A DNA stretch of 64,000 bases from Bacillus tuaregi. Lineage in GTDB: Bacteria; Bacillota; Bacilli; Bacillales; Cytobacillaceae. Positions 18,217 through 27,900 of this stretch are shown here, piece by piece (positions within the stretch are counted from its first letter, which is position 1; every line of letters starts with the position of its first letter). A program made the translations under genes and the position numbers. The DNA lies in assembly GCF_900104575.1 (NCBI RefSeq), contig NZ_LT629731.1:1905051-1969050 (forward strand), in the 5' to 3' direction. The notes under the pieces are model-generated. The model made no database searches, was not told the DNA's origin, and saw only the letters and a program-made list of their open reading frames with translations.

Positions 18217-18651
18217 TTAAAATAAATGGCTATAAGGAGTCAGCTCTATTTGTTTTTCTTCCAATTTCTTACGCAGGAATTTATGGTCTCGCTTTGGAGT
18301 AGCCATAATATATCCTCGAATCACTAAATCCTGATCAACTCTATCTACTTTTTCCTTCAAGGCAAGCTCACCGATTTTCCCGGCAATTTTATGCTTGGCT
18401 ACGTCACGAAACAGCTCTGGAACTGGTGATACTAAATCAGTAAGCAAGTCCTTCTCCTCCTGGTGCCAAAGATGAATCGTGTTATTAACATAATAATCTT
18501 CCCAGTCCATATCTGATTTTCCATCTTCCTTCGGCAGCTTTTTCAAAAACTTTCGGAACATAAAGAAGCCACCAATTGCAAAAGATCCTATTAAAACAAT
18601 AACCCAAAACAGGATGAACCATAGAAACCAACCATCTAGCATATTATTCAC
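18217..18651 (-). CDS. yneK: DUF2621 membrane-anchored protein YneK
   Basis: A 144-residue protein with one N-terminal membrane segment (about residues 8-31, WFLWFILFWVIVLIGSFAIGG) and a charged cytoplasmic domain containing WEDYYVNNTIHLWHQEE and KIGELALKEK. It matches the DUF2621 family (B. subtilis YneK, about 149) in sequence, position after ccdC and orientation. No function is established. Confidence 0.88.
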   Translation of the reverse strand: MNNMLDGWFLWFILFWVIVLIGSFAIGGFFMFRKFLKKLPKEDGKSDMDWEDYYVNNTIHLWHQEEKDLLTDLVSPVPELFRDVAKHKIAGKIGELALKEKVDRVDQDLVIRGYIMATPKRDHKFLRKKLEEKQIELTPYSHLF

Positions 18652-18879
18652 CTACATCATTATTCTATCATTCTAATTATATAATTTTTCTTATTTTCAG
18701 ACAAGGTAGAATGATTGCGGAAATAATCGTTCTATTTTTTGACTATTTCCAATCGGTTCCATGAGGTTCACGGTAAATAAAGAGAAAGTAATGAAATTTA
18801 GGTGAGATTAGTCTGTTTTTTTCTATAAGATTCTGAATTCATACATAGAATTGTCAATATATTCTTCGCTCTAGGGTGT

Positions 18880-18907
18880 TGAGAAGTCATTGTTTTTTTA
18901 GTATACT
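18880..18907 (+). promoter_or_regulatory. SigmaA promoter of the tRNA-Sec gene
   Basis: TTGAGA (18880-18885) and TATACT (18902-18907), 16 bases apart, end 13 bases before the first tRNA base. The rest of 18652-18920 is the upstream region of yneK and shows no other feature. Confidence 0.75.
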
Positions 18908-18920
18908 AATCAATGTAAAC

Positions 18921-19017
18921 GGGGCTCAATGGGGTACTGGTGTCCCCCGCGGTCTTCAAAACCGTCTGTGAGGCACGTGTTGTCTTAGCTGGGTTCGATT
19001 CCCAGGGGGTCCCGCCA
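18921..19017 (+). tRNA. selC: tRNA-Sec (anticodon TCA)
   Basis: A 97-base selenocysteine tRNA that decodes in-frame UGA with SelB. The anticodon stem CGGT/ACCG encloses loop CTTCAAA with TCA at 18956-18958. The T arm is CTGGG-TTCGATT-CCCAG (18989-19005). The acceptor 5' strand GGGGCTC pairs with GGGTCCC over seven pairs including two G-U. A long variable arm stem, GAGGCA with TGTCTT (about 18969-18985), is typical of tRNA-Sec. The D arm pairs GGGG/CCCC plus AC/GU around TGGT. Discriminator G and an encoded CCA end the gene at 19017. It has its own promoter and terminator. No selA, selB, selD or selenoprotein gene is seen in this window. Confidence 0.92.
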
Positions 19018-19035
19018 ATTTACATAAACTATTCA

Positions 19036-19068
19036 GGAGCTGCTCTTTTTTTAGGGCAGCTTCTTTTT
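19036..19068 (+). terminator. tRNA-Sec terminator
   Basis: GGAGCTGCTC pairs with GGGCAGCTTC (two G-U pairs) around a T-rich loop and is followed by TTTTT, 18 bases after the tRNA. Confidence 0.8.
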
Positions 19069-19204
19069 GCGTCGTCTAGTTACAATATCTGTTCACTCTT
19101 AAAAATTAAGATTTTCTTAAGAGATCTATTAAGTATTTCTTATGGTGTGGTTTGTATATTGAATATAGAAATTGTTACTTTGATAACAGAAGAGGAGGAT
19201 GATT

Positions 19205-19783
19205 ATGACGGAGAATAAAGTATATATTCTTTTAACAGATACGAGTTCATTTTTTACAAAGATAATAAAACTCTATACTAAAAAACCTTATAATCATGCG
19301 TCCATATCCTTCGATCCTGAATTATCAGAGGTATATAGCTTTGGACGAAAAAAGGTTGGGAACCCATTTCATGGGGGATTTGTAAAAGAAGACGTGAAGC
19401 AAGGTCTATTTAAACAAGCAAAGTGTGCCGTTTATTCACTTACAGTAACTGAAGAGCAAATACAAATAATGAAAGACTATATAGAGGAAATTAAGGGACA
19501 AAAGGAAAGTTATCGCTATAATTTTTTAGGCTTATTGGGATTTATTTTGAATAAGCCAATAAAAAGAAATAAGGCATTTTTCTGTTCTCAGTTTGTTGCA
19601 TCGGTTTTAAAAAGGAGTAACACCCTAGATTTTGAGAAGCCTCTTTCACTTATTGCGCCCTATGACTTGCAGGAAGTACCTGAATTGAGGCTGGTCTATG
19701 AAGGAAAGCTAAAGGCTTACCATCAAAGAAGAGAAGGGAATGAAACGTGTGTTCCAGTTTCTTGGTTCTCAGTGCCATTGTAA
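19205..19783 (+). CDS. YiiX-like permuted papain-fold (NlpC/P60 superfamily) protein
   Basis: A 192-residue soluble protein. The order of likely catalytic residues, histidine first (KKPYNHASISFD, about residue 30) and cysteine later (KAFFCSQFVASVL, about residue 138), is that of the circularly permuted papain-like YiiX/YaeF group, which includes amidases and lipid-linked cysteine hydrolases. No signal peptide is visible, so it should be cytoplasmic. Substrate unknown. Start ATG 19205 follows GAGGAGGATG. It stands alone downstream of the tRNA-Sec terminator; no terminator was seen directly after it. Confidence 0.65.
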   Translation: MTENKVYILLTDTSSFFTKIIKLYTKKPYNHASISFDPELSEVYSFGRKKVGNPFHGGFVKEDVKQGLFKQAKCAVYSLTVTEEQIQIMKDYIEEIKGQKESYRYNFLGLLGFILNKPIKRNKAFFCSQFVASVLKRSNTLDFEKPLSLIAPYDLQEVPELRLVYEGKLKAYHQRREGNETCVPVSWFSVPL

Positions 19784-19859
19784 TCGTTCATATATGAGAT
19801 GAACATAGTAAAAAAGAAAGTGTACTAGATTAGTACTTAGTAGAAAGGGAAGTGAAACT

Positions 19860-20225
19860 ATGGAAAATATTTCAGAAGTTGAGAAATTAGAATCATTAAA
19901 ATCATTCCAATCTACGATCAGAAAAACCGAAAAGGCATTAGCTCAAATGACTGTGAAAGGCGCAAATACTACCTTAGTAAAAAAACGGCTCAATGCTTTT
20001 AATATCGGATTAGCTATGCTCGAAAACGTTTGGAATCAAAAACCTTATCATTACACCAATGAAGAATTAGAAGCAGCGCGTAAGGTTCTGATTGGTCTAT
20101 TGCCATCGATTGAGAATATTTATACTAAGTCTAAAGCAGGTAGTCCGCAAAGAACGCTACTAGAAAGAAGAATAGAATCATTGGAGCTGGCTATTCATGC
20201 CATTGATGAGCTTGCCGAACATTAA
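19860..20225 (+). CDS. Conserved-looking helical protein of unknown function
   Basis: I do not recognise this 121-residue protein. It is soluble, lysine- and glutamate-rich and appears entirely alpha-helical, with two similar segments: KSFQSTIRKTEKALAQMTVK followed by VKKRLNAFNIGLAMLENVW, and GLLPSIENIYTKSKAGSPQ followed by LERRIESLELAIHAIDELA. The repeat-like pattern '(V/L)(K/E)(K/R)R(L/I)...(L/F)xxA(I/L)xxxxxxW/A' suggests an internal duplication. AGAAAGGGAAG precedes the start and a terminator follows, so it is a real single-gene unit. Confidence 0.7.
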   Translation: MENISEVEKLESLKSFQSTIRKTEKALAQMTVKGANTTLVKKRLNAFNIGLAMLENVWNQKPYHYTNEELEAARKVLIGLLPSIENIYTKSKAGSPQRTLLERRIESLELAIHAIDELAEH

Positions 20226-20250
20226 ACTTAACCTCAATATATTTTCATGA

Positions 20251-20290
20251 TGCAGTTGCTCGAAAAAATGAGCAGCTGTTATTTTTTTTG
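20251..20290 (+). terminator. Terminator after the 121-residue protein
   Basis: GCAGTTGCTC pairs with GAGCAGCTGT around AAAAAAT, followed after one A by eight T residues. Confidence 0.8.
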
Positions 20291-20419
20291 AACAATTTTA
20301 ATCGCTTTTTTTCTTAGACAACCTCCAAATAGTCTTTTCAGAAGAATGGGCTGATAGGCAAGCTACCAAATACCGGTTCAGAAAATAAGTTGCCTATATA
20401 AGCCGAAGGGAGTAAAGAA

Positions 20420-20896
20420 ATGGGCAGACGAATAAAACACAATGCAAGTGATGTGGAGGAATTAGCGAGACTCATGTTGGCCGAAGCGATTGGTGAAGGA
20501 GCCCAAGGAATGAATATGGTGGGATCCGTTGTGGCCAATCGGGTTGAAGCAGACTGTGCTCCAGATTTTAAAAATCTCCGCAATATTAGACATGCGATTT
20601 ATCAAACCATACCAGGAACAAGTATTCCTCACTTCGAGCCAGTCTTAAATGGCAGTTTATATACACAACGTCCGACAGAAGAGGATCTTCAGAGGGCAAG
20701 AAACCTATTGCATGGTCATAGAGATCCTAGAGCAAGAATGAATTTATGGTTTTTTAATCCAAGTCCGGGGCAGAGATTCCGTGCTCCATGTTCTCCCACC
20801 ATGCCAAGGTCCCCGATGACACGGTTTGATTTTGCACACAAAAATCATTGCTTTTATTTGGCGGTACCGGGCTATTGCCCAGAATTTTATCGATAA
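20420..20896 (+). CDS. cwlJ: Spore cortex-lytic hydrolase CwlJ
   Basis: CwlJ degrades spore cortex peptidoglycan during germination, notably in response to Ca-dipicolinate, and is held in the coat by GerQ. The 158 residues form a Hydrolase_2 (SleB/CwlJ) domain: VEELARLMLAEAIGEGAQG with the catalytic glutamate, VGSVVANRV, NIRHAIYQ, and near the end NHCFYLAVPGYCPEFY. No signal peptide is visible, as expected for a mother-cell protein packed into the coat. AAGGGAG precedes the start. gerQ follows 22 nt later, the usual pairing. Confidence 0.93.
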   Translation: MGRRIKHNASDVEELARLMLAEAIGEGAQGMNMVGSVVANRVEADCAPDFKNLRNIRHAIYQTIPGTSIPHFEPVLNGSLYTQRPTEEDLQRARNLLHGHRDPRARMNLWFFNPSPGQRFRAPCSPTMPRSPMTRFDFAHKNHCFYLAVPGYCPEFYR

Positions 20897-20918
20897 TTAA
20901 TAAGGAGTTGATCTTCTC

Positions 20919-21386
20919 ATGTGTTGTGGAGATTCAAATTATTATTCAATGAACTATTATCCTGGTTACTATCCAGCCCCAATGATGCGGGGCAGTGGCG
21001 TACAACAACAAACTAACGGCTTCCCGGCGACCATGCATTCAGGACCCTCATTCTCTGTTCCAGTGGTGCCGATTGGCACGGGTCAGCAGCTACCTACTGG
21101 TGCGATAGAAGAATCCTTTATTGAGAATATCTTACGCTTTAACAAAGGTAAAATGGGAACCTTTTACTTTACTTACCAAGGAAACAATAAGTGGAATGCG
21201 ATGGTGTATCAAGGGATTGTCGAAACGGCTGGTCGTGACCATATTATTATCAGTGATCCATCCAGCGGTAAACGATATCTGCTCTTGATGGCCAATCTCG
21301 ACTGGGTAGAATTTGGTGAACAAATAAATTATCCTCTTACGGAAATAAATCCGAATATCCAGGCCTCTATGACGACATCGGAGTGA
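20919..21386 (+). CDS. gerQ: Spore coat / germination protein GerQ
   Basis: GerQ is a coat protein needed for CwlJ to be assembled into the spore, and is cross-linked by transglutaminase Tgl in B. subtilis. The N-terminal third is a low-complexity Tyr/Pro/Met-rich segment (NYYSMNYYPGYYPAPMM), followed by the conserved domain from about residue 60: EESFIENILRFNKGKMGTFY, GRDHIIISDPSSGKRYLLLM and LDWVEF. The length of 155 residues is close to the family norm of about 180. It is the second gene of the cwlJ-gerQ operon, likely transcribed by sigmaE in the mother cell, though I could not place the promoter securely. Confidence 0.94.
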   Translation: MCCGDSNYYSMNYYPGYYPAPMMRGSGVQQQTNGFPATMHSGPSFSVPVVPIGTGQQLPTGAIEESFIENILRFNKGKMGTFYFTYQGNNKWNAMVYQGIVETAGRDHIIISDPSSGKRYLLLMANLDWVEFGEQINYPLTEINPNIQASMTTSE

Positions 21387-21400
21387 GTTTATCGACAGCA

Positions 21401-21440
21401 AAAGCCCGTTTATTTTCAAATTGGAAAATGAGCGGGTTTT
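21401..21440 (+). terminator. cwlJ-gerQ terminator
   Basis: AAAGCCCGTTTATTTTC pairs imperfectly with GGAAAATGAGCGGGTTTT, ending in a short T run. Confidence 0.8.
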
Positions 21441-21555
21441 AAGTTTATTAGCCATAGTCTAAAAGTCAACGATGAAAGCGGATAATCTCTCTGCTTTGGC
21501 TGCCACCCTTCATGTAGCAAAGAAAATTCATTATCCACCCATAATATTTCTAGTT

Positions 21556-21561
21556 TATAAT
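21556..21561 (+). promoter_or_regulatory. Likely -10 element for the Wadjet operon
   Basis: A perfect TATAAT 57 bases before the jetD start, with no convincing -35 (bases 21533-21538 are ATCCAC). The gap from 21441 to 21617 has no other feature. Confidence 0.4.
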
Positions 21562-21617
21562 AGTAGGATGTCCTATTTTATTTAAGGCCATTTCTATGAC
21601 ACTAATAAGAGAAGCAG

Positions 21618-22691
21618 GTGAGTACAATCGATGTCATTGAAAAACGAGTGAGGGGCTTTATTGCTGATATTCAGCACCCTAATCAAAAAAAGAAGATTAA
21701 TATAAACGATCTAGAATTGCAGCTGCGCAGGCTTTTAGATGATTATTTTGAAATGGACGGTTATTCGCTATTCTATCGTGCAATCGAAGTATTGCAGGAG
21801 GAAGGACAACTGAGCCCGATACATAATCATCAATACAATGGAAGAACCCCAGAACTTAGTCTCTATTACTGGGTCAATGTAAAAATGGAGGAAACTCACT
21901 GGGATCGGCTTGAAATGATGAAATTGGGTGATTTATTTGATTTTTCCTATTATGAACGGCATCCTGAATGGCAAACCAATGAGGAATGGATGCGGATTGA
22001 AAGCTTATATCAATTTCTCCAAACCAGTCATGAACGGGAAACAGTGTCTGTTGAGGAAAGAAGTCTCGAGCTGTTTGGTCATGAGAAATTTTTACTAGAT
22101 GGAGATCGTTACCCAGATGGAAGCCGTTTTTTAGCGAGGATTGGGATATCTGAAGACAAGCTGAAAATTGTGAAATACGAGGAGCCTTTTGTTTTTTGGA
22201 TGAAACAAGGCAAAGAAAGAAAGGATATTCAACGAATCCTGATTGTCGAAAAACTCGCTTTCTTCCATACTTCTATTCAACTGCTAGAGACCAACCAGCT
22301 TGACTATGAACCTGACCTCATTATCTATGGAGAAGGGATAAAAATTGAACAGAGTTTCTCCTTCTTCTTTCGAATGTTTCCGCAAAAAAACTACCTTTTC
22401 TACTATGCAGGTGATCTTGATGTCGAGGGATATGGAATCCTAATTCGCCTCATGGAGAAATATCCTGACTGCTGTATTCAGCCTGCCTTGAAAATATATC
22501 GAAAAATGCTTGAATGTCTGGGACAAAGAAATGACCAGAAAATGGTCAAACGCCAAAACCTTAAATACCGTGATTCATTCCTTCAATGGTTTACGGAGGA
22601 GGAGCAGGAGATATTACAGAAATTATGGCAGGAAAATAAGCGTATACCACAAGAGGTTTTAACTATCGAGACATGGAGGAAATGGCTGTGA
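21618..22691 (+). CDS. jetD: Wadjet nuclease subunit JetD (DUF2220/Toprim)
   Basis: JetD is the Toprim nuclease that cuts plasmid DNA brought to it by the JetABC loop-extruding motor. The 357-residue protein has a poorly recognisable N-terminal part and a C-terminal Toprim-like domain: RILIVEKLAFFH with the catalytic glutamate near residue 211, DLIIYGEG, and YYAGDLDVEGYGILIRL with the D-x-D metal ligands near residues 266 and 268. It begins with GTG at 21618 with a weak ribosome site. It is first in the operon and overlaps jetA by 4 nt. Many drawn Wadjet operons place jetD last, so the order D-A-B-C is worth noting. Confidence 0.82.
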   Translation: MSTIDVIEKRVRGFIADIQHPNQKKKININDLELQLRRLLDDYFEMDGYSLFYRAIEVLQEEGQLSPIHNHQYNGRTPELSLYYWVNVKMEETHWDRLEMMKLGDLFDFSYYERHPEWQTNEEWMRIESLYQFLQTSHERETVSVEERSLELFGHEKFLLDGDRYPDGSRFLARIGISEDKLKIVKYEEPFVFWMKQGKERKDIQRILIVEKLAFFHTSIQLLETNQLDYEPDLIIYGEGIKIEQSFSFFFRMFPQKNYLFYYAGDLDVEGYGILIRLMEKYPDCCIQPALKIYRKMLECLGQRNDQKMVKRQNLKYRDSFLQWFTEEEQEILQKLWQENKRIPQEVLTIETWRKWL

Positions 22692-24196
22692 ACGAATCAT
22701 GGGAAGGCTTTGCCCAGAGAATGCAACGATTAAATCCTTTGTTTGAGCTTGGGAGGGGGATGGAGGTAGGCGATCTGAAGCCGCATATCCAATCGATTCT
22801 TATGCAGGTACTTCTTACCATCTTTTATCGAGAACTAAATGATGATGATCATCGACATAAATCAGATATCAGATATATCGTCGAGGATACAATCAAACAA
22901 ATGAAGTTGTTAGCAGATGATAAGCAAATAGAACGGATTACGAGTGGACTTTTATATCAAGGAAAAGAAGAATACAGTAAGCCGTTCGAGGCCTTGTATT
23001 ATGATGAAATAAAGCAATCGTGGGAAACTCAGGTCTTTCGTTATGTGACAATGGATGAATTATATACAAACCTAGAGCTAGGTGGTTCGATTGTATATAA
23101 ATTGACTGATGTATCACAGGAAATGATCTTTATGAGCAGAGAAATGGCAGAGGAATTCTCCATTACGATAGAGCAGCTCTATAGTATGCAGTTGATTAAA
23201 AACGGCAATTTTCGAAAAGCTACGCGAAACCTCGATCACCTCATTTCAAGAGTAAACCGCTTAATGGCGAAGGAATATTCCTTTCAAAAGGAAATGATTA
23301 ATAATCCTAAGATTCTATTAATAGAAGAAGAATGGCAAAGAGGCGATAATCGTGTAGAAATTGAAAAGCAATTTGAAGAAGAAAAGAGCCACTTCCGCAC
23401 CATTGCTAATATGATTGAAAAAACGAAACGAAGAAATGAAGAGGATGATTATATTCAGAGGGAGTTGATGCTCCTTCAGGAAAAAATTGGACACACAAGG
23501 CAATTACATGATCGTTTTGCCAAGCTTGTGATTCAAAATATTTCCTATGAAATGAAGCTGAAAGCGGACAACCCTTCTTTGTTTTGGGAAGCGAGCCTCG
23601 TATCCTTTCGAGAACAAATATATGAAAATTGGTTCATGAAGAATGGGGTCTATCGTTTTGAACTGGTCGAGCATTTACTTTCTCCATTATTTTCTCCAAA
23701 GAATGAATTTATTTTGCCCTTAGATTGGATATGGGGTGAGCAGGAATTTGATGAAACGACACATCAGGATGCTGTAATGGAAGAGGAAGCGGAGGAAGCG
23801 ATGACCCATATTCGGGTGACGAACTGGGATTCTGTCATTAAAGCCTGGAGCTATGTTTTTCAATACTTACAAACATACGGAGAGTTTTCGCTAGTAGATT
23901 TGCAGGAGCTGCCGTCAGAAGTACAGAACCTCTGGTTTGAGGAATCAGAAACGATTGATTTATGGATGATGTTTGATAAAAAGCCATTGAAAGTTCAAGT
24001 GCTGCATCGGAAGGAAGTGACATTAAGTGATGAGAGGGAAATACTCCTATATAAGCTTATGCAGGAATATCCACAATTCCAAGTATTCGAAGGCCTGAAA
24101 ATTTATACAAAATTTGATCCTAAGGCCGAGCCTTTCCTCTGGCAGCGAATGAAAATTACACCGTTTAAGATCTGTGTACAGGAGGAGAAATCATGA
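22688..24196 (+). CDS. jetA: Wadjet kleisin subunit JetA (MukF-like)
   Basis: JetA should be the kleisin that bridges the two JetC heads and carries JetB. The 502 residues show the expected pattern: N-terminal helical domain (residues 1-130), a long charged coiled-coil stretch (about 195-290, e.g. EIEKQFEEEKSHFRTIANMI) and a C-terminal winged-helix-like region (about 365-500). I choose GTG at 22688, which overlaps the jetD stop (GTGA) and has GGAGG 8 nt upstream; ATGs at 22682 and 22673 are in frame but too close to that site. Identification rests on operon context and architecture, as kleisins diverge quickly. Confidence 0.78.
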   Translation: MNESWEGFAQRMQRLNPLFELGRGMEVGDLKPHIQSILMQVLLTIFYRELNDDDHRHKSDIRYIVEDTIKQMKLLADDKQIERITSGLLYQGKEEYSKPFEALYYDEIKQSWETQVFRYVTMDELYTNLELGGSIVYKLTDVSQEMIFMSREMAEEFSITIEQLYSMQLIKNGNFRKATRNLDHLISRVNRLMAKEYSFQKEMINNPKILLIEEEWQRGDNRVEIEKQFEEEKSHFRTIANMIEKTKRRNEEDDYIQRELMLLQEKIGHTRQLHDRFAKLVIQNISYEMKLKADNPSLFWEASLVSFREQIYENWFMKNGVYRFELVEHLLSPLFSPKNEFILPLDWIWGEQEFDETTHQDAVMEEEAEEAMTHIRVTNWDSVIKAWSYVFQYLQTYGEFSLVDLQELPSEVQNLWFEESETIDLWMMFDKKPLKVQVLHRKEVTLSDEREILLYKLMQEYPQFQVFEGLKIYTKFDPKAEPFLWQRMKITPFKICVQEEKS

Positions 24197-24936
24197 GCGC
24201 TGAAGTAACAAAAAAAGCATCGGCTGTCTATTTTTCATTATTAAAAGAAAAGGTTATTGATGAAAATAGTGAACACTTTCAAACGTACTTTGATCCCGAA
24301 GTCAGACAAATTGTTCTTCTATTAGCTGACGAATCAGGTACATTTATCATTGAATCACCTAAACGGATTCAATTAGTTGTTCAACCGACTGGTTCAGTCT
24401 TTGCGACAAATTTTACCCATATGAAAGAAAAGCATCGCCAAATTGAAACGAAGAAACATTTTCATTTGATTAGTGTGATCCTGATGTCTTTTTTAGCAGC
24501 TATCGATCGCAACCAAGCGGCTAAAATCCGGACAAAGCGCGAAGGAGTTAGTTTTTATGCCTTAGAACGCCAGGTGAATGAAGTTATCATGAATTGGGAT
24601 AAAATTCTTAAAACGAACCCATCCTTCGGTGAAGAAGAACGAATCGATATGAAGGAAGTGGTATCAACCTGGAAATATATGGAGGTTGATACAGAGGATT
24701 TTGGAGTTAAAAAAAGTAATAAACGGACCAGGATTGGTTTAATGGCCATTGCCATGCGCTTATTGGAGACAGAAGGGCTTGTTGTCATACTTGATCGCGA
24801 TGATATTCCAAAGGCGATACCCAAACAAGAGCTTTTTGAACGGATTGAATACTTGTATCACGATTATGACCGCTATGAAATGTTTAAGCAAATGATTTCG
24901 GAGGTGGATGAGTATGCCGAAGATCAATCGAATTAG
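24193..24936 (+). CDS. jetB: Wadjet KITE-type subunit JetB (MukE-like)
   Basis: JetB should be the winged-helix KITE protein bound to JetA. The 247 residues are helical with a likely winged-helix section at the C-terminal side (RTRIGLMAIAMRLLETEGLV, then VILDRDDIPKAIPKQ). The start ATG overlaps the jetA stop as ATGA, with AGGAGGAG 7 nt upstream, so translation is coupled. Its last 23 bases overlap jetC. The sequence itself is not distinctive; the call depends on size, position and neighbours. Confidence 0.75.
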   Translation: MSAEVTKKASAVYFSLLKEKVIDENSEHFQTYFDPEVRQIVLLLADESGTFIIESPKRIQLVVQPTGSVFATNFTHMKEKHRQIETKKHFHLISVILMSFLAAIDRNQAAKIRTKREGVSFYALERQVNEVIMNWDKILKTNPSFGEEERIDMKEVVSTWKYMEVDTEDFGVKKSNKRTRIGLMAIAMRLLETEGLVVILDRDDIPKAIPKQELFERIEYLYHDYDRYEMFKQMISEVDEYAEDQSN

Positions 24937-27900
24937 AATTGTCGGCCTGAAGTATGACGGGATGCAAAAGCAATATAAGGATACAACCTTTAACTTCCAT
25001 AATGAAGAGACTTCAACAAATGGACTTATTGCCATGATGAATGGGGGAGGCAAAGGAGTTTTCCTGCAAACTATATTCCAAATTCTAAAGCCAGGAACCT
25101 CGTGGGGAAAACAAAACAATCGTTATTACCAGCAGTTCTTTTTTAATAATCAAGAGCAATTTATTCCCTATACCTTTCATGTCGTCATTCAATGGGAATT
25201 GGATGGGACAGACCACCGTCATCTTGTAACAGGCGGGATGTTCTCAGCTGAACAGCGGATTTCTCTGAATGACGAAGGTGGAAATGAAAATAAAACCTTA
25301 GAGCAGGAAGCGAGAATTATTCCGAATATTACCTTCTATACAAGAGAATTTGAGCGGAAGGAGGAGGCAGCACTGGAGCATATCCCTCTCTATGAAAACG
25401 ATGAGGTTGCTGAAACGGAAGGCTTGAAGGATTACTTAAAATGGAATGGTTTTGATGTTTATCGGGATACGAAAAAGCACTATCGTATACTTGATACATA
25501 TGGAATTAACCGTAAAGATTGGGATATTATGAAGGATATTAACAAGGACGAGGGCGGTGTTGGAAAATACTTTGAGGGTGCTGAGGATGACCATTCCCTG
25601 TTCCAGAAAAGGATTATTCCGACGGTTAGTCAAACCCTCCATCGTACGGAACAGCAAAAAAATGACCTTGTTGAAATTTTCAAGAGTCAAGCAAGTATAG
25701 CGAAGGACCTACCCATTTTGCTAGAAAGAGAGCAGGCCCATAGAGAGTTCTTAGAGGATATTGTCCCCTTTGAAGACCATGTGACTAAAGGGCTAGAGCA
25801 TAAAGAAATTGTGAAGGTTAGCATTAAGGAAGGAAGACAGCTGCTTGGTGCTTTAGAGCATTTAAAGAAAGTGGAAGAGGAGACATTGCTTTCTTTAGAG
25901 AAAGAAATGGAAAAACTGACACGCAAGCAGACCGAATTACGCTTTCAAAAAGATAATTTAGAATATGCAAAGGCCCATAGAGAAGTACTAGATTGGGAGA
26001 AAAAATTATTAATAGAAAGAGAAAAGCATACTACCTTACAAGATAATGTAAAAGGAAAACAGGAAGGGAAAGATCAACTGGTTTTTCAGGCATTATTGAA
26101 GGAGTGGTATGAAACAGAACAAACGGTCCGTACTTTTACACAGCAGATGGCAACGTTAGAGCAAAATAGCGGCTTAGAGCAAGTGAATCAAAGAATGGAT
26201 GAAATCAAGCATGAAGCAGAAGAACGGTGGAAACAATCTCAGTTCTCTATCCATGAAGCCGTTAAGCAATATAAGGGATATCAAAGTTACCTAAAGAAAA
26301 AAGTAGCGGAGCTGTCTCAGCAGGATAAACATAAGACAAAAGAAATGGTTCAGCTTAGTACGGAAATCGATTTACTCGGTACAAGGATACAGAGCTTTGA
26401 AGCGAAAGAAGCAGCCCTTATCAAAGAGTACGGCGATCGATTAACCTATGATATGGATGGCTATATCGATAGTCTAACTACTCAAATAGAAGATAAAAAG
26501 GCTGCGCTAGAGGAGCTGCAGATTCAAGTAAAGGAATCTACTGAAAGACAGAACCAACTCGCCACTTCACATGGTACACTTGTCCACTCGGTTCAATTTT
26601 CTGCAGGAAAATGTGAAGAGCTCAAGCAGGCCAATGAAAATCAAAAGCAAAAAGAGGCCAAGCTATTCGAGCGACTTCAAGGGGTACTTGACGATGTGAC
26701 GGGTCCGTTCACCCATGCCCTTCTTTCGAAATATGCTATCGAGGTTGAAGACCTACTAGGTCAAAACCGAGAACAGGGTGAACAGATTAAAAAGGATCTT
26801 TGGGAAATCCAACTGGACCAATCCTTAAATGATGAGCACTTCTGGATTCCTAATAAAGATGTGAAGGAATTAAAGGAATGGATTGATGAAAAGACCGGAA
26901 TTGATGTGTTTTATGGTACCCAATATCTTCAATCATTAAGAAATGACGAAGTGCCGAGCTACCTTATCGCATATCCGCTTCTTCCATATGGTTTAGTTGT
27001 TAATCAACAGCAATGGCTTAAAATTAACCAGCAGGTTCTTTCAGGAAGAATGTTTAATAGCCCTGTACCGATTTTCTTACGTGAAGATATGACCAGTAAT
27101 CAGCACCAGCCTTCATTTGTCCTTATAAACGGAACAGAGCGAGAGCTGTTATCAGATAAAAACCAATTCACGAAATGGAAAATAGAGATTACGAAACAAA
27201 TAGACGAAAAGAAAGAGACGCTCATTGAAATTGAAAAAACAGAAAACTCCTTACGCCGTCTTTTAAAAGAGACTGATCGACTAATCTCAAGCGAGCTTTC
27301 TAGTGACTTGGAGAAAGCTATTACTCAAGAGCAAAACCATCTTCTATCTGAGAAAACAAAATTACAGGAAGTTATCTTACAAGAAGATAAAGAAAAGGAA
27401 ATACAGCTCCAGCTAAAAGAAAAGCTGGCAAAAACGAAGCGGAAAATTGGACAGTTGGTAAAAGATATTGAGGCATTAGAGACTTATAAGATTGAAAGGT
27501 CTCTTGACCAAGAAACTAAACAGGAGAAGCTAGCGAAGGAGAAGCAAAACGAAGCGTTAAAATTAGAACAGCTGAAAATAGAAAAAGAGCTTCAAAATAC
27601 GGTTGAGCTAGAAAATGAGTGGAATCAAACCTATTTAGAATGGAAGGTTGCGATTGAACAAAATATTAAGGAGATAGCCTCCTTTATTGAAGATGCCGTA
27701 TTTCCAGCTGATGAAAAAGCCGAACTTAGTGAAGAGATTCCACGCTTATCACCACATTTATTAAAAGAAATAAACGGAAGTATGGACGAGTTAAAACAGC
27801 TTCAAAAATCAAAAGAAGAACAAGCTAGAGAATTACTTGTGCTGCAGGCGAAAAAAGAAACGGAACAAAAGCAGCAAAAGAAATTAGAGAAAAAGCTTAA

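Noticed and set aside
18940-19218. 92-codon plus-strand frame beginning in the tRNA-Sec
   Set aside because: It runs through the tRNA and its terminator and has no ribosome site; the real gene starts at 19205 in another frame.
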